From an uncultured Romboutsia sp. (GTDB taxonomy: Bacteria; Bacillota; Clostridia; Peptostreptococcales; Peptostreptococcaceae), in assembly GCA_937880075.1 (NCBI GenBank), contig CALFLM010000008.1:1-14396 (forward strand): a stretch of DNA of 14,396 nucleotides. The letters run 5' to 3'. The notes under the pieces were generated by a model, which searched no databases, was not told the origin of the DNA, and saw nothing but the letters and a program-made list of their open reading frames with translations. Below are positions 1-6,974 of this stretch, piece by piece. Position 1 is the first letter of the stretch. Each line of letters starts with the position of its first letter. The translations under genes were made by a program, and so were the position numbers.

Positions 1-433
1 ATAATTTGTCGCAATTAAATACTATTCCATTTTTACTGATATTTTTAACTAATACTTTTCGTTTATCTATATCTCCATATACTATAAATACTAAAGTACT
101 AGTTTGAGGTATATTATCTATATATTCTGTAAAATATTTTTCATCTTCATCACTAAAATTTTTCTTTTTACCTTTTAATAATTCAAACTCTTTTAATATT
201 ACTATCTTCCTATCATCCATAAATGGAAGTGTCTCTATAGAGCTTATAAGTTGGTCTAGAGTAATTTCTCTTCCATCTATAATATCTAAATTAAAGTCTA
301 TCATTCCATCATTTAAAGTTAATTTAATCTCTTTTATAGCATTCTCTATTAAATAATATTCTTTCCCATAAAAAAGGTAAGTATTTTTTATATTTCTATT
401 TTTTATATCATTTATAATATCCTTGTAGTTCAT
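1..433 (-). CDS. holA: DNA polymerase III delta subunit, N-terminal part (cut by window edge)
   Basis: The delta subunit of the clamp loader opens the beta sliding clamp so that it can be loaded on primed DNA. Reading leftward from an ATG at 433 gives 144 codons without a stop to the edge. The protein begins MNYKDIINDIKNRNIKNTYL, followed by a LFYGKE-type segment, then PFMDDRKIVILKEFE near residue 75 and STLVFIVYGDIDKRK near 115; this is the usual N-terminal pattern of HolA/YqeN. The ribosome binding site AAGGAG lies 7 bases before the ATG, inside the end of comEC, and the two genes overlap by 26 bases, so they are probably translated together. In Bacillus subtilis holA also lies near comEC. 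About 200 further residues are expected outside the window. Confidence 0.88.
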   Translation of the reverse strand, partial: MNYKDIINDIKNRNIKNTYLFYGKEYYLIENAIKEIKLTLNDGMIDFNLDIIDGREITLDQLISSIETLPFMDDRKIVILKEFELLKGKKKNFSDEDEKYFTEYIDNIPQTSTLVFIVYGDIDKRKVLVKNISKNGIVFNCDKL

Positions 434-1667
434 GTGATTGCTCCTTTATAGTTTTTGCTTCTTTATAAATCATATATAAAAATACTGCTATATAATAAAT
501 AATTACATAGTATAATTTAGGTTCTTCTATAGCAATATAAGCAAAATCTAAATTACTTATTTTTTCTAATAATATATATATAGTTTCTAAAACAAATCTG
601 TTGATATACACCACTATACTTGATATATATATATTTATTTTGAACAATATTAAACTTAACATAGCTAAATATATAATAACACCTACAAATGGAACTATAA
701 TTATGTTGCTGAAAATCGAAACTAAAGGTATACCTTCGAAATTATAGTATATTATTGGTATTGTTAATATATTTGCAGATAAAGTTAATGAAATTATTTT
801 TATATTCAATTTATTATTTATACGACCATAGAAATATATTATAGACAATGTTGCAAGAAAAGACAATTGAAAACTTATATTATATATTATGTGTGGATTA
901 TTTATTACAAATAATATACCTATAAATGATAATGTTGATATTTTATCTATTTTTCGGTCTAAGAAAAAACTTAAATAAAGTGATATCATAAACATTATAG
1001 ATCTTACTATTGAAGGCGAATTGCCAACCATAGTTGAATAAAGAAACATCATAGTAGATAAAAGTATTAATTTATAAATCTTATTAATTCTTCCCATCAT
1101 AAATATTATCAATCCCGAAAGTATACCTGTATGAAGTCCTGAAATTGCTATAATATGGCTAGTACCAGTTCTAGTAAACATTAATTTTTCATTTTGTGAT
1201 AAATCATCTTTCTGTCCTAGCATTATAGAATTTATAAAGTCCGAATTTGCTTTATATAAATACCTTATTGTATTACTTATATAAGATTTTACTTTATAAA
1301 TATACTCATACACTAAATTATTCCCTACTGTACTATAGTCTTTTAAGTAAATTAGCCCTTTATACCCCATACTCCTTAGATATCTTCCATAATCAAAATT
1401 TTCATATGACATTTTATTTAAATCTTTAAACTCTCCTGTTAGATTTATTTCACTACCAACTTTAATTTTTTTATATTTTGTATAATCTCTAACAACAAAT
1501 TTTTCAACTATATATTCATTATATCTTTCTTTTTCTTTTTTATATTTTACTATACCTATAATCTCGATATCTTCATTATCATAGCTGGTATTAATTGTAT
1601 TAATATTAGTGTATATAAAAGATACTATCAATAATATAATAAAAATTATTAAAAATGGTCTTCTCAT
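408..1667 (-). CDS. comEC: ComEC/Rec2-family DNA uptake channel, core only (no C-terminal hydrolase domain)
   Basis: ComEC is the membrane channel that passes single-stranded DNA into the cytoplasm during natural transformation. The 419-residue product has an N-terminal membrane segment (about 4-20), a small soluble OB-like region (about 30-115) and then a multi-helix competence domain. The hallmark ISGLHTG lies at 175-181 and a GNSPSIVRS motif near 215. Full-length ComEC proteins are usually 700-800 residues and end in a metallo-beta-lactamase-fold domain; here the protein stops after the last membrane helix. A free-standing copy of such a domain lies at 4021-4866. The start has a strong GGAGG site 4 bases before the ATG. 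The stop codon is UGA; readthrough would meet UAG four codons later, so it is a true stop. The gene overlaps holA. Confidence 0.88.
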   Translation of the reverse strand: MRRPFLIIFIILLIVSFIYTNINTINTSYDNEDIEIIGIVKYKKEKERYNEYIVEKFVVRDYTKYKKIKVGSEINLTGEFKDLNKMSYENFDYGRYLRSMGYKGLIYLKDYSTVGNNLVYEYIYKVKSYISNTIRYLYKANSDFINSIMLGQKDDLSQNEKLMFTRTGTSHIIAISGLHTGILSGLIIFMMGRINKIYKLILLSTMMFLYSTMVGNSPSIVRSIMFMISLYLSFFLDRKIDKISTLSFIGILFVINNPHIIYNISFQLSFLATLSIIYFYGRINNKLNIKIISLTLSANILTIPIIYYNFEGIPLVSIFSNIIIVPFVGVIIYLAMLSLILFKINIYISSIVVYINRFVLETIYILLEKISNLDFAYIAIEEPKLYYVIIYYIAVFLYMIYKEAKTIKEQSHELQGYYK

Positions 1668-1726
1668 AATTCCTCCAAAAACAATTTACTTTAAGTATCT
1701 TCAAAATTATCAATTCTTAAACAAAA

Positions 1727-1754
1727 TAAAGGATATCAAAATTGATATCCTTTA
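1727..1754 (-). terminator. Hairpin terminator after the acetyltransferase gene
   Basis: The arms TAAAGGATATCAA (1727-1739) and TTGATATCCTTTA (1742-1754) are perfect complements. On the minus strand the stem is followed by a T-rich run (TTTTGTTT). The stem includes the stop codon of the upstream acetyltransferase gene (1752-1754). It separates that gene from comEC. Confidence 0.75.
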
Positions 1755-2918
1755 AACATACTCATTTATATAGTTTTCTTTTTTCTTAAACAATAATCCA
1801 AGTAAATGTATTGCTTCTTTATTTTTTTCATTTCTGTTTATATTATTTAAAATCATAGCTTCTTTTATATCTATATAGGAAAATGCTAACTGAGTAAAAG
1901 TATTAATACTCAAATGTAAATTACATTCACCTTTTATTTTTTTAGCTTCAACTTTTTTATCTTTTATCTTTATATTGAAAGTTCCATTATTTTCTTTTAT
2001 AAATTTATCTTCTATAAATACATTTGCACTTAGCTCTATATCATTATTAATTTTTAATCCATTAAAGTATTTTTCTACATTTATAACTCGCCCCATCATA
2101 AATGGCTTTACTTTAGTATCTATATTTTTAGGATTTTCTAAAACAAATCTTATTTTATCATTTATAGGAGCTGATATAGTAACTTTCTTACATTGAGTAT
2201 TGTGGTTATAAATAAATTTTAAAATAGATTTTAGTGAGTCTAAATCTTTATAGAATAGCTCTCTCACAAATATATTATCTCCATTTAAGAAATATACTAT
2301 ATACCCTTTATATGAAACATCTTTATAAACATATATATGACCATTTTCGCTTTCAACTTCTTTAAATAAATTTATATAATACTCTTTATCTCTAACTGTA
2401 TTACCATTTACATCTTCTAAAAATAAATTATTTATATCAATTAAATCATCGATATGTTTTTCACTTGCTTTGTATAGCCTACCTAATAAATTAAAATTTT
2501 TTAAATCTTCTATATTTATATTGTATTCTAATTGATCATAACAGTGTTCATACCCATATTTTCTATACAATCTATAATCAATAGGCATAAGTATTGATAC
2601 TAGTTGATTTTTTTTATAGAGTTCATTAAGGGAGTATTCCATAATTTTTTTCATATACCCTCTGCCTCTTACTTGCGGAAATGTAGATACACCAACAATA
2701 TATGATGTTTCATATTCTTTATTATCTAACTTTATTTTATATTGGTTTAATTGAAGAGAAGATACAATGTCATTATCTTCACATGCTACAATAGTATTAT
2801 TATTATCGTATTTATTATTGAAATAGTAATTAACAAAGCTTTCTTCATCATTAAAACAATAATTCCACATTTCTTTAATATCATCTATTTCTTCTTCTTT
2901 AGCATATCTCATATTCAT
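1752..2918 (-). CDS. Eis-like GNAT-family N-acetyltransferase
   Basis: This is probably a cytoplasmic acetyl-CoA-dependent N-acetyltransferase; the substrate cannot be told from sequence. The 388-residue length fits the Eis family (two GNAT folds plus a C-terminal SCP2-like sterol-carrier domain). The acetyl-CoA pyrophosphate loop is visible as VGVSTFPQVRGRGYMKKIME (about 75-94), followed by the YRLYRKYGYEHCYD segment typical of these proteins (about 116-128). The C-terminal third is compatible with the SCP2-like domain. I chose the ATG at 2918 because an AGGGAGA site lies 6-7 bases upstream; a longer reading to 2951 would run into the preceding gene. Its ATG is one base after the stop of the DUF2156 gene, so the two form an operon. 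Mycobacterial Eis acetylates aminoglycosides and host proteins, but that role should not be assumed here. Confidence 0.8.
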   Translation of the reverse strand: MNMRYAKEEEIDDIKEMWNYCFNDEESFVNYYFNNKYDNNNTIVACEDNDIVSSLQLNQYKIKLDNKEYETSYIVGVSTFPQVRGRGYMKKIMEYSLNELYKKNQLVSILMPIDYRLYRKYGYEHCYDQLEYNINIEDLKNFNLLGRLYKASEKHIDDLIDINNLFLEDVNGNTVRDKEYYINLFKEVESENGHIYVYKDVSYKGYIVYFLNGDNIFVRELFYKDLDSLKSILKFIYNHNTQCKKVTISAPINDKIRFVLENPKNIDTKVKPFMMGRVINVEKYFNGLKINNDIELSANVFIEDKFIKENNGTFNIKIKDKKVEAKKIKGECNLHLSINTFTQLAFSYIDIKEAMILNNINRNEKNKEAIHLLGLLFKKKENYINEYV

Positions 2919-2919
2919 A

Positions 2920-3818
2920 TTAGCTCTCCCTAACAGTGTATTTCTCAACAAATTTAACAGGGTGATAAGAAAGTTTAGCTTTTCTAAGCCCAGGTATTCC
3001 TAAGTCCTCTTCTCTATTTACAAACTCTACATTATCAAATTCGTTTAATATAAATTGCTGATTTATGTATGGATATAATCCTCTTATATTTGGATTAGCT
3101 TTTTCTATATGAATTAATGCCATATTAGAATTTATAAGTTCACCCATAGTAAATGCCTCTAATTTACCATCTACATATATACCTGATATCTTTAATCTAT
3201 CTTTTAAGTATTTATAATTATTAAATATCTTCTTACAGATTCATCATCCATACCTTCATCAAATTCATTATTTTCTTCTTTATTTACAGTCCACTCTTTT
3301 AATAAATTTAAACAATCTGCAAAGTATTTCTCATCAAGAAGTCTATACTCATACCTTCCTTCATAATCTTTTAAAAATGCATTTATATGATTTCTCTTTT
3401 TTTGGTTTTTTCTTCCTCCTAAAGTTCTTAAGCTTTCACCATCATATACATAATCAAATAAATCTCTTTCCTCTATATATTCAAATTCATCTGGATAATT
3501 ATCTTGTAAAATCCCTACAACTTCTTTAGTTATACCTCTAAAACATATTTTTTTGTTACTTTCTTTGAGGTATCTTATAATAAAATCTATAGCTTGCGGC
3601 AACTTTTCTTTTTTAGCTAAAGGTAATATAGAAAAACTATTGCCCTCATATTCTGCCATTATAACTGCAAAATCATCACATATAACATATCCTGTTTTAT
3701 ATACATGTTGCCACATATATAATGTAGTAAAACAGTATTCACAGGCCTCGTAATCGACTAAATCAAAATATGGTTGTAGCTCTTTTATTGAATCTGTGGT
3801 TATTTCTTTGAATTTCAT
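2920..3818 (-). pseudogene. DUF2156 (LPG synthase C-terminal-like) protein, broken by a -1 frameshift
   Basis: DUF2156 proteins share the GNAT-like fold of the lysyl-phosphatidylglycerol synthase catalytic domain; the stand-alone bacterial members have no established substrate. Two fragments belong to one gene. The first (3818 to 3204) begins MKFKEITTDSIKELQPYFDL and covers about 204 residues, ending at an early TAA. The second continues in another frame from about 3225 to 2920, with NYKYLKDRLKISGIYVDG, then GELINSNMALIHIEKANP, RGLYPYINQQF and DLGIPGLRKAKLSYHPVK, all typical of the family's C-terminal half. Together they make about 298 residues, the usual length. One missing base, for example a lost T in the T-run at 3223-3225 (A on plus), would restore one reading frame. 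There is no slippery heptamer suggesting programmed shifting. It is either a recent mutation or an assembly error. The acetyltransferase gene follows one base after its stop. Confidence 0.8.
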
Positions 3819-3933
3819 ATGTACTCTTTAATCCTTTCTTACATTTATGTCTTAATAATCTAATATATAAAAACGATACTATACTCTTAAAAATTCAATA
3901 TTATTGTTATCTATTGAATTATCTTATACTTTA

Positions 3934-3961
3934 TTGATTAAAATATAAGATAGTTTATATT
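3934..3961 (+). promoter_or_regulatory. Candidate sigma-A promoter for the free-standing hydrolase gene
   Basis: TTGATT (3934-3939) and TATATT (3956-3961) are separated by 16 bases. Transcription would begin near 3968, leaving a leader of about 50 bases before the TTG start at 4021. A 9-bp inverted repeat (3920-3928 and 3944-3952) brackets the -35 box and could be an operator. AT-rich DNA gives many chance matches, so confidence is limited. Confidence 0.4.
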
Positions 3962-4020
3962 ACTAATTTATGTTACCCATATTATTTATTTATAAACATA
4001 TAATGAACGGAGGTAATTTA

Positions 4021-4866
4021 TTGAAAAAGTTATTTTTAACTTATATTCTAATAATTATTATAATATCACTTTTAATTCCATCTGGCAAAAATAACTATTT
4101 ATCTATACATACTATAGATGTCGGACAAGGAGATAGTATATTGATACAAACTCCTAACTTAAAAAATATATTGATTGATGGTGGTGATGATAATAGCCAT
4201 CATATAGTATCTAACTATTTAAAAAAACAGAATGTAAAAAGTATAGATTATATAATAGCTACTCACTTTGACTCTGATCATATAGGTGGTCTAGATAATA
4301 TAATAGATAAATTTAATGTATCAAATATATATGCTCCTAACTATGAGTCTAATACAGTATCCTATCAAAATTTAATCACTTCCTGTTTAAATAAAAATTT
4401 AAATTTACAATATCTAAAAAAGGGCGATTTTATTAATATAGAGGATAATATAGATTTAACAGTACTTGAACCTTCTTATATTCAAGAAGAAAATAACCTT
4501 AACTCTATAGTATTTAGAATAGATTATAAAAATAAATCCTTTTTATTTACAGGAGATGCTGAAGCTGATAACGAACTAAATATTATAAATTCTTATGAGC
4601 TTAATGACATAGATTTTCTTAAGGTTGGACATCATGGGAGTAGCTCTTCTACTACATCTGAGTTTATTGAAGAAGTAAGTCCAGATGTAGCAGTCATATC
4701 ATGCGGATATAAAAATCAATATGGTCATCCACATAGAAGTACTTTAGACACTCTAGAAAAAAATAATGTATTAACCTATAGAACAGATATTTTAGGTAAT
4801 ATTGTATTTTACAGTGATGGTGAAACTATTTTTACAACTAAAGACTATAAATTAAATAAGAAGTAG
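4021..4866 (+). CDS. Exported metallo-beta-lactamase-fold hydrolase, ComEC C-terminal-domain type
   Basis: The protein matches the hydrolase domain normally fused to the end of ComEC; family members probably act as nucleases or phosphodiesterases on the outer face of the membrane. Residues 3-20 form a hydrophobic signal or anchor without a lipobox cysteine. HTIDVGQGDSILIQTP follows at about 30-45, the metal-binding THFDSDH at 81-87, LFTGDAE with its conserved Asp at 179, and KVGHHGSSSST at 201-211; GHPHRST lies near 235-241. I chose the TTG at 4021 because GGAGG lies 7 bases before it and the signal peptide then starts correctly (MKKLFLTYIL); the ATG at 3970 has no such site. The nearby comEC lacks exactly this domain, which suggests a split ComEC, though genes of this type also occur alone. 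Confidence 0.85.
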   Translation: MKKLFLTYILIIIIISLLIPSGKNNYLSIHTIDVGQGDSILIQTPNLKNILIDGGDDNSHHIVSNYLKKQNVKSIDYIIATHFDSDHIGGLDNIIDKFNVSNIYAPNYESNTVSYQNLITSCLNKNLNLQYLKKGDFINIEDNIDLTVLEPSYIQEENNLNSIVFRIDYKNKSFLFTGDAEADNELNIINSYELNDIDFLKVGHHGSSSSTTSEFIEEVSPDVAVISCGYKNQYGHPHRSTLDTLEKNNVLTYRTDILGNIVFYSDGETIFTTKDYKLNKK

Positions 4867-4889
4867 AATACTTCTACTTCTTATTTAAT
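4851..4889. terminator. Bidirectional terminator shared by two convergent genes
   Basis: A perfect 16-bp stem (4851-4866 with 4874-4889) closes a 7-base loop (4867-4873). The stem contains the last codons and the stop of the hydrolase gene on one strand and of tcdA on the other. T-rich DNA follows on both strands. Because the stem is palindromic, both proteins end in Leu-Asn-Lys-Lys-stop. Confidence 0.8.
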
Positions 4890-5584
4890 AAATCATTTAC
4901 AACAACAGATGCTATTATAAGCCCTCCAACAGAAGGAACAAAAGATATACTACCAGGTGTTACTTTTTTGCCATTTAGTATTTTCTTTTTTAACTCTTTA
5001 GGTTGTTCTGTAGAGTAAACTACTTTTAATTTTTTTATTTTTCTATCCTTTAATTCTTTTCTCATAACTCTTGCTAATGGGCATATTGTAGTTTTATGTA
5101 TATCTGTAACTTCTATTTTAGTAGGGTCTAATTTATTACCCATACCCATAGAACTTATTATGTCTATACCTTTCTTTTTACAAGTCTCTATTAAGTGTAT
5201 CTTAGATGTTACCATATCTATTGCATCAACTACATAGTCGTAGTTTTCACATAATATGCTTTCACTTGTGTCTTTATTATATAATTTTCTTATAGCTTTT
5301 ATATTTATATCTGGATTAATATCTAATATTCTATCTTTCATAACCTCAACTTTATACTTTCCAACAGTTGAGTGTAGTGCTGGTATTTGTCTATTAATAT
5401 TAGTTATATCCACTTCATCAAAGTCAACTATAGTTAAGTTACCTACCCCAGCTCTTGCTATAGCTTCTGCTGCAAAACTTCCTACTCCTCCAACTCCAAA
5501 TACTATTACATTAGAGTCTTTAAGTTTGTTTATGCCTTCATCTCCTATTATTAAACCAGTTCTTGTCGTGAAGTTTTTTTCCAT
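4874..5584 (-). CDS. tcdA: tRNA threonylcarbamoyladenosine dehydratase (TcdA/CsdL, ThiF/E1-like)
   Basis: TcdA uses ATP to dehydrate and cyclise t6A at position 37 of ANN-decoding tRNAs, giving cyclic t6A. The 236-residue protein has a Rossmann nucleotide-binding loop FGVGGVGS (29-36), the acidic TIVDFDEVDITNINRQ segment (51-66) typical of E1-like adenylating enzymes, and the family-specific SMGMGNKLDPTKIEVTDIHK (145-164) followed by PLARVMRKEL. The closest alternatives, ThiF and MoeB, lack this last region. I placed the start at the ATG at 5584, 8 bases after AGGAG; an in-frame ATG at 5590 is only two bases from that site. The gene converges on the hydrolase gene and shares its terminator. 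It lies just downstream of selC but is separated from it by a terminator. Confidence 0.87.
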   Translation of the reverse strand: MEKNFTTRTGLIIGDEGINKLKDSNVIVFGVGGVGSFAAEAIARAGVGNLTIVDFDEVDITNINRQIPALHSTVGKYKVEVMKDRILDINPDINIKAIRKLYNKDTSESILCENYDYVVDAIDMVTSKIHLIETCKKKGIDIISSMGMGNKLDPTKIEVTDIHKTTICPLARVMRKELKDRKIKKLKVVYSTEQPKELKKKILNGKKVTPGSISFVPSVGGLIIASVVVNDLLNKK

Positions 5585-5646
5585 TATCATCGCTCCTAAA
5601 ATAATATTTATCTTAACTTGTATATCTATATTATATTCTTATATAT

Positions 5647-5672
5647 AAAAAAGAACTCAATTGAGTTCTTTT
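5647..5672 (-). terminator. Terminator of the selenocysteine tRNA gene
   Basis: AAAAGAACTCAATTGAGTTC plus TTTT forms a perfect 24-base palindrome (5649-5672), followed on the minus strand by further T residues. It starts 3 bases after the CCA end of selC, so it ends that transcript. Confidence 0.8.
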
Positions 5673-5675
5673 CAC

Positions 5676-5772
5676 TGGCGGGAATGCATGGGAATCGAAC
5701 CCACCCAAGAAGCTATTAACTCCTCATACTAGTTTTGAAGACTAGAGGACACACCAGCGCCCATCCACTCCC
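5676..5772 (-). tRNA. selC: tRNA-Sec, anticodon TCA
   Basis: This 97-base gene includes the encoded CCA and folds as a bacterial selenocysteine tRNA. Going 5' to 3' it has GGGAGTGG (acceptor), a six-pair D stem GGGCGC/GTGTCC closed by a TGGT loop, and the anticodon arm CTAGT-CTTCAAA-ACTAG with anticodon TCA. The long variable arm pairs GAGGAGTT with AGCTTCTT, and the T arm is GTGGG-TTCGATT-CCCAT. The 3' acceptor strand GCATTCCC is followed by discriminator G and CCA. The extended D stem and long variable arm distinguish it from serine tRNA and from a tRNA-Trp suppressor. The eighth acceptor position appears as G opposite G instead of a pair. The tRNA is charged with serine, converted by SelA and carried by SelB, all encoded nearby. 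Confidence 0.93.
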
Positions 5773-5794
5773 ATATACAATCTTATATTTATAT

Positions 5795-5822
5795 ATAATA
5801 TAATATCATATATTATTTTCAA
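5795..5822 (-). promoter_or_regulatory. Candidate promoter of selC
   Basis: On the minus strand TTGAAA (5817-5822) and TATTAT (5795-5800) are 16 bases apart, ending 22 bases before the tRNA. A second TTGAAA overlaps just upstream (5823-5828). The surrounding DNA is almost entirely A and T, so chance matches are likely. Confidence 0.35.
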
Positions 5823-5844
5823 TTTCAACTATTTTATAAAATTA

Positions 5845-5877
5845 AAAGGGCTAATCTCTTTTTAGAGAAAGCCCTTT
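5845..5877 (-). terminator. Terminator of the 3D-domain gene
   Basis: The arms AAAGGGCT (5845-5852) and AGCCCTTT (5870-5877) pair perfectly, with a smaller inner pairing CTCT/AGAG. T-rich minus-strand sequence follows. The stem begins 3 bases after the stop codon at 5881-5883. Confidence 0.8.
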
Positions 5878-5880
5878 ACT

Positions 5881-6744
5881 CTATCCAACTATATAAATAT
5901 CTATTGTTTTTCTTCCCCAATTTTTAACTGCTCCTTCATCATTCATATATATATCTATTTTATTACCTTTTATTGCGCTACCACAATCTTCAGCTATAAA
6001 TGTTTCCCCCAATTGAGGTATGTAAACTTTCGTTCCATAAGGTATAACACTAGGATCTACTGCTATAGTTCCCCACTTAGGTGTTGTTCCTGTCGATGTT
6101 ATACCGCCCCCTGTATATGCTGTTGCAACAACAGAAATATGCTTTCTATTTGAATTAGAACTTGATGAATTCCCATTTGATGAGTTATTGCTATAAGAAG
6201 TAGATTTAGCTCTCGTACTCTCACCTCTTGATGAAGCAACTTGAACTTCTACTTTAGTTCCTTTTTTTATAACCTTATCTACAGGCTCTGTTACAACAAC
6301 TTCTTCTATAAATTTCTTTTCTACTTGTTTACCATTATGATAAGTAATCTTATATAATAGTTCATTATTTCCTGGCTGACCTTCTACTTCAACTTTAGTA
6401 TTACCCTTTAGTAGCTCCTTATCTTCTACAACATTAACTTCAAAAGGAACTTCCTTATCTTCCTTTATTGTTTTCTCTGTAACTTCTATAACCTCTATTT
6501 TGTCACCATCTGAAATCTTTTGATCTAAAGGTGCACTTATTATGTCATTTTTATCGTATTTAACATTTTGTTCTGCCAACACATCTCCAACATTAGATTT
6601 TAAAGTTGATATTTCCGTTTCTTTTCCCTTAACTACTAATGTTATATTTTTATTTGCTAAAATATAACCTCCTGATAATAATCCTATAGACAATACGGCG
6701 ACCATGGCCGAGACTTTTAATACCTTATTATTTTTTATATTCAT
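5881..6744 (-). CDS. Exported G5- and 3D-domain cell-wall protein (YabE/RpfB-like)
   Basis: This is likely a peptidoglycan-active protein: the 3D domain resembles the catalytic part of the lytic transglycosylase MltA. The 287-residue product has an N-terminal signal or anchor (about 9-31) and one DUF348 ubiquitin-like unit (about 34-80). A G5 domain follows (about 85-165), ending in the VDKVIKKGTKVEVQ pattern, then a serine/asparagine-rich linker (about 172-200) and a 3D domain (203-287). The three aspartates that name the 3D domain are visible: IAVDPSVIP (Asp230), AEDCGSAIKG (Asp253) and IDIYM (Asp264). YabE-type proteins usually carry more DUF348 repeats, so this is a short member. The start has AAGGAG 7 bases upstream, and the gene has its own promoter and terminator, so it is monocistronic. 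The name yabE is not assigned because orthology cannot be judged here. Confidence 0.85.
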   Translation of the reverse strand: MNIKNNKVLKVSAMVAVLSIGLLSGGYILANKNITLVVKGKETEISTLKSNVGDVLAEQNVKYDKNDIISAPLDQKISDGDKIEVIEVTEKTIKEDKEVPFEVNVVEDKELLKGNTKVEVEGQPGNNELLYKITYHNGKQVEKKFIEEVVVTEPVDKVIKKGTKVEVQVASSRGESTRAKSTSYSNNSSNGNSSSSNSNRKHISVVATAYTGGGITSTGTTPKWGTIAVDPSVIPYGTKVYIPQLGETFIAEDCGSAIKGNKIDIYMNDEGAVKNWGRKTIDIYIVG

Positions 6745-6804
6745 AATACTCTCCTTCTTTAATTTATTTATATATTAATTCGTTTTGTTTTATGTTATAT
6801 ACAA

Positions 6805-6833
6805 ATTGTAACCTTTTTGATACTTTTTGTCAA
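6805..6833 (-). promoter_or_regulatory. Sigma-A promoter of the 3D-domain gene, with overlapping palindrome
   Basis: On the minus strand a perfect TTGACA (6828-6833) and TACAAT (6805-6810) are separated by exactly 17 bases, about 60 bases before the start codon. The -35 box lies inside a perfect inverted repeat, TTGTCAA-C-TTGACAA (6827-6841), which could be a repressor or activator site. Confidence 0.75.
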
Positions 6834-6918
6834 CTTGACAAAATTTTACTTTTATGCTTATTAAATATTTAACTATTTTTAATTAATTTTTATATAGTAT
6901 ACTCTCATTACTTTAATC

Positions 6919-6974
6919 ATAAAATCAATACAAAAAAGCATAGCTTAAGCTATGCTTTTTTGTATTGATTTTAT
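6919..6974. terminator. 56-bp perfect palindrome acting as terminator after ung
   Basis: Positions 6919-6946 are the exact reverse complement of 6947-6974, with no loop bases at the centre. The core GCATAGC-TTAA-GCTATGC is flanked by A6/T6 runs, so after a shorter hairpin folds, TTTTTTGTATT follows on either strand; this is a standard intrinsic terminator. It begins one base after the ung stop codon and ends the selA-selB-ung transcript. Confidence 0.8.

Noticed and set aside
408..410. UGA stop of comEC in a selenocysteine-using organism, possibly recoded.
   Set aside because: Read-through adds only three codons before UAG, and no SECIS-like hairpin or family sequence follows.
3204..3206. 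Programmed -1 frameshifting in the DUF2156 gene.
   Set aside because: There is no slippery heptamer and no clear downstream hairpin, and I do not know of frameshifting in this family; mutation or a read error is simpler.
5256..5648. 130-codon plus-strand open frame opposite tcdA.
   Set aside because: It is antisense to the conserved E1-like core and runs into the selC terminator; it is a shadow frame.
6842..6918. Riboswitch upstream of the 3D-domain gene, since some cell-wall genes carry a c-di-AMP riboswitch.
   Set aside because: The promoter sits only about 60 bases from the start codon, which leaves no room for one in the leader, and no conserved motif is seen upstream.
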